Part shown: piece by piece, positions 5,374 to 7,469 of the stretch
Layout of the letters: every line of letters starts with the position of its first letter
How positions within the stretch are numbered: the first letter of the stretch is position 1
Assembly: GCA_015493405.1 (NCBI GenBank)
Contig: WGDF01000105.1
Coordinates: forward strand, 1-7,469
Length of the DNA: 7,469 nucleotides
Direction: 5' to 3'
Origin: Flavobacteriaceae bacterium
GTDB lineage: Bacteria > Bacteroidota > Bacteroidia > Flavobacteriales > Flavobacteriaceae
Translations under genes and position numbers: made by a program
Notes under the pieces: generated by a model
What the model was told of the DNA's origin: nothing
Seen by the model: the letters and a program-made list of their open reading frames with translations, nothing else
Database searches by the model: none

Positions 5374-6591
5374 TTGACTTATCAAGATACTTTGCAATGG
5401 CTTTACAAGCAATTACCTATGTATCAAAGACAGGGAAAGCAAGCCTACAAAAAGGATTTGAGCCATATCATAAAATTGGATCATCATTTAGGCCAAGTCT
5501 CCAAAAAATTCAAAAGTATTCATATCGCAGGTACCAACGGCAAAGGTTCGGTTTCACATATGTTAGCTTCAGTTTTGCAAGAAGCAGGTTATAAGGTAGG
5601 GCTCTATACTTCGCCTCATCTCAAGGATTTCAGAGAGCGCATTCGGGTAAATGGCCAAATGATCCGGAAAAATTGTGTGATTAATTTTGTCAAAAAACAC
5701 CAAACTTTTTTCAAATCAAACCAATTGTCATTTTTTGAAATGACGGTAGGGATGGCTTTTGATTATTTTGCCAAAAAACAAGTAGATATCGCCATTATAG
5801 AAACCGGATTGGGCGGTCGCTTAGACAGCACTAACATCATCAAGCCTGATATAAGTATCATTACCAATATCAGTTTTGATCATACGGCTATGCTTGGTGC
5901 TACTTTAGAGAAAATCGCTTTTGAAAAAGCCGGTATTATCAAAATGCAAACACCTGTCATTATCGGTAAAAAACAACCGGAGACCCAAACCGTTTTTGAG
6001 CAAACGGGACAACAAAAAAATGCGCCGGTCATTTTTGCTTCCGAACAAAAAACACAATCTTATCAGTGCGATTTAAAGGGCTATTATCAAAAAGAGAATA
6101 AACATACTGCGCTGGTTGCCGTTGCACAGATGAGGCAACTCGGCTGGAACATTCCTGAAACTGCCCTGATAAAAGGCTTAAAGAATGTCAGCCGAAACAC
6201 CGGTTTACGCGGTCGATGGGAGGTCTTGGGAACCAAACCTTTAATCATAGCCGACACGGCTCACAACCAAGACGGTTTGAGATTTGTATTGCATCAGCTA
6301 AAAGATACGCCTTACCAAAATTTACATCTGATCTTGAGTTTTGTCAACGATAAGGATTTAAACCAAATTTTACCTCTTTTTCCTAAAAATGCCCATTATT
6401 ATTTTAGTAAAGCGCAAATTCCGAGAGCCTTGGATGAGAATATCTTAAAACAAACAGCACATTCCTATGGTTTAAAAGGAGCCGCTTTTTCGACTATCAA
6501 AACAGCCTTTGAAGCAGCGAAAAAAAATGCGCTTCCTCAAGATTTAATCTTTATAGGAGGAAGCACTTTTACTGTAGCAGAAGTTATCTAA
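5374..6591 (+). CDS. folC: Bifunctional dihydrofolate synthase / folylpolyglutamate synthase
   Basis: 405-residue FolC, adding glutamate to dihydropteroate to make dihydrofolate and then extending folate polyglutamate tails; a cytoplasmic Mur-ligase-family enzyme. Visible motifs: P-loop GTNGKGS (53-59), LYTSPHL (77-83), ETGLGGRLDSTN (143-154), FDH (168-170), FEKAGIIK (183-190), RWE (281-283), DTAHNQDG (294-301, where DGAHNP-type sequences are usual in the family), and the final GGSTFTVAEV. The length is normal. The start is a TTG one base after the tonB-like stop. No nearby ATG fits, and the next Met (16) would remove TYQDTLQWLYKQLP, which belongs to the conserved N-terminus. Translation is probably coupled to the preceding gene. 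It ends the exbB-exbD-tonB cluster, a linkage I recall in other flavobacteria, with no obvious metabolic reason. Its last 8 bases overlap prmC on the opposite strand. Confidence 0.96.
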   Translation: MTYQDTLQWLYKQLPMYQRQGKQAYKKDLSHIIKLDHHLGQVSKKFKSIHIAGTNGKGSVSHMLASVLQEAGYKVGLYTSPHLKDFRERIRVNGQMIRKNCVINFVKKHQTFFKSNQLSFFEMTVGMAFDYFAKKQVDIAIIETGLGGRLDSTNIIKPDISIITNISFDHTAMLGATLEKIAFEKAGIIKMQTPVIIGKKQPETQTVFEQTGQQKNAPVIFASEQKTQSYQCDLKGYYQKENKHTALVAVAQMRQLGWNIPETALIKGLKNVSRNTGLRGRWEVLGTKPLIIADTAHNQDGLRFVLHQLKDTPYQNLHLILSFVNDKDLNQILPLFPKNAHYYFSKAQIPRALDENILKQTAHSYGLKGAAFSTIKTAFEAAKKNALPQDLIFIGGSTFTVAEVI

Positions 6592-7417
6592 GTCTTATTT
6601 TTAGCATCCGCCATTTACCAAACAAGTCTTTTTTAAATTCAAAATTTTGCAAGTTGTGGTGTCCTAATAAAATCTCCAAATCAGTTTTTAAAAATTCATT
6701 GATTTCGAAATAGATTATTGCAGTTTTTTGATTCAAAGCAATTTGAATAATTTTATCATAAAACATAAGCGGCTGATTATCAGGCACGAATAAAGCAGTT
6801 TCCGGTTCATAAGATAACACATTTTGAGCCATCAAACTGCGTTCCTGTTCTCTTACATAAGGCGGATTGCTAATTATGATATCATAAGTCATTTTACATT
6901 GCCGCATTTTTAAAATATCACGCTGTTTAAACCGGATTGTAACCTGATTTAAATTTGCATTTTGACGGGCTTTTGACAAAGCGGCTTCTGAAAAATCGAC
7001 AGCTGTCATATCGGCTTGATTCAAATGAAAAGCCAAACTTATGGCTATGGCGCCACTTCCGGTTCCTATGTCTAAAATTTTCAATCCGGAAATATTTTGG
7101 GAATCCTTTAAAACCCAATCGACCAATTCTTCGGTTTCCGGACGGGGGATTAAAGTATGTTCATCAACCTTAAAAGGCAAACCGTAAAATTCTGTTTCGC
7201 CCGTGATATATTGCCAAGGTTGGTGCTTTTTTAAGTTTGATAAGGCTTCTATAAGTTTTGCTCCGGAAACTGAAATGTCAGGATTTAAGGCTACTTTCAA
7301 TCGATCTATTTGATAAAAATAAGATAGCAAGCTATAAAATACAGCTGAAATTTCATCGGGCTCATAAATAGGGCCTAATTGTGTCTGAAATTCTAATAAA
7401 ATATCTTTGACTCGCAT
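6584..7417 (-). CDS. prmC: Peptide chain release factor N5-glutamine methyltransferase PrmC (HemK)
   Basis: 277-residue PrmC, which uses S-adenosylmethionine to methylate the glutamine of the GGQ motif in release factors RF1 and RF2, improving translation termination. The N-terminal helical domain (about 1-60) leads to PWQYITGETEFYGLPF (67-82) and LIPRPETEELVDW (89-101), both hallmarks of the family. The Rossmann methyltransferase domain has the SAM-binding DIGTGSGAIAISL (116-128) and the catalytic NPPY (184-187), followed by YEPETALF (203-210). All key residues are present and the length is normal. I chose the ATG at 7417; a TTG immediately upstream (7420) would add only one residue. It is convergent with folC, and the two reading frames overlap by 8 bases, so there is no intergenic terminator. 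No full-consensus promoter is visible in the 52 bases before the window edge. Confidence 0.96.
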   Translation of the reverse strand: MRVKDILLEFQTQLGPIYEPDEISAVFYSLLSYFYQIDRLKVALNPDISVSGAKLIEALSNLKKHQPWQYITGETEFYGLPFKVDEHTLIPRPETEELVDWVLKDSQNISGLKILDIGTGSGAIAISLAFHLNQADMTAVDFSEAALSKARQNANLNQVTIRFKQRDILKMRQCKMTYDIIISNPPYVREQERSLMAQNVLSYEPETALFVPDNQPLMFYDKIIQIALNQKTAIIYFEINEFLKTDLEILLGHHNLQNFEFKKDLFGKWRMLKIRLR

Positions 7418-7446
7418 CAATGTTTATTAAGATTCTTTAATATCTG

Positions 7447-7469
7447 ATGATGTATATTATCAGGACTTC
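7447..7469 (+). CDS. Possible start of a gene divergent from prmC, cut by window edge
   Basis: Two consecutive ATG codons (7447 and 7450) open a frame reading MMYIIRT to the window edge, with no stop. The 30-base spacing from the prmC ATG fits a divergent gene. A start of the type MxIIRT is common in GNAT acetyltransferases, whose first strand begins this way, and I recall a GNAT gene near prmC in some Flavobacteriia. Seven residues cannot establish a family, so this is a weak suggestion. An imperfect inverted repeat covers the same bases. Confidence 0.28.

Noticed and set aside
7444..7463. Imperfect inverted repeat CTGATGAT-GTAT-ATTATCAG at the right edge
   Set aside because: Short, AT-rich, with one mismatch and no T-run; it overlaps a possible start codon and cannot be judged without the sequence beyond the window.

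Overview
The window looks like ordinary housekeeping chromosome from an AT-rich member of the Bacteroidota, most likely class Flavobacteriia or a close relative. Reasons: a hypoxanthine phosphoribosyltransferase fused to adenylate kinase and followed by obgE; a DUF5606-type protein, a family restricted to Bacteroidota; a TonB-like protein of flavobacterial type; start codons without clear Shine-Dalgarno sequences; and one promoter that matches the Bacteroidota consensus (TTTG, about 20 bases, TAnnTTTG). These are family recognitions from memory and by eye; no database search was run.

Layout, left to right. The first 41 bases are the N-terminus of obgE (minus strand), cut by the window edge. 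Behind it on the same strand is the hpt-adk fusion gene with its own strong promoter. Next, still on the minus strand, is a two-gene unit: a putative lipoprotein of unrecognised family, then cdaA, a membrane diadenylate cyclase. An 86-base divergent intergenic region separates these from a plus-strand DUF5606 gene. After 169 bases, the longest gene-free stretch, comes a tight plus-strand cluster exbB, exbD, tonB-like, folC, with gaps of 6, 10 and 1 bases. Finally prmC lies on the minus strand, converging on folC with an 8-base overlap of the reading frames. The last bases may begin another plus-strand gene. No gene-free stretch exceeds 300 bases, and I see no tRNA, rRNA, CRISPR array, insertion sequence or phage gene.

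How the genes fit together. hpt-adk serves purine salvage and adenylate balance; CdaA consumes ATP to make c-di-AMP; FolC makes dihydrofolate and polyglutamylated folates; PrmC methylates release factors; Obg is a ribosome- and stress-linked GTPase. ExbB, ExbD and the TonB-like protein form a proton-motive-force-driven energising complex for outer-membrane transport. Its ExbB has Thr where the classical TM3 glutamate should be, while other channel residues are retained. The lipoprotein upstream of cdaA appears to have a C-terminal half with ExbD-like secondary structure. These two points, together with the unexplained coupling of a TonB system to folC, are the most interesting things here. I did not find a clearly new multi-gene system.
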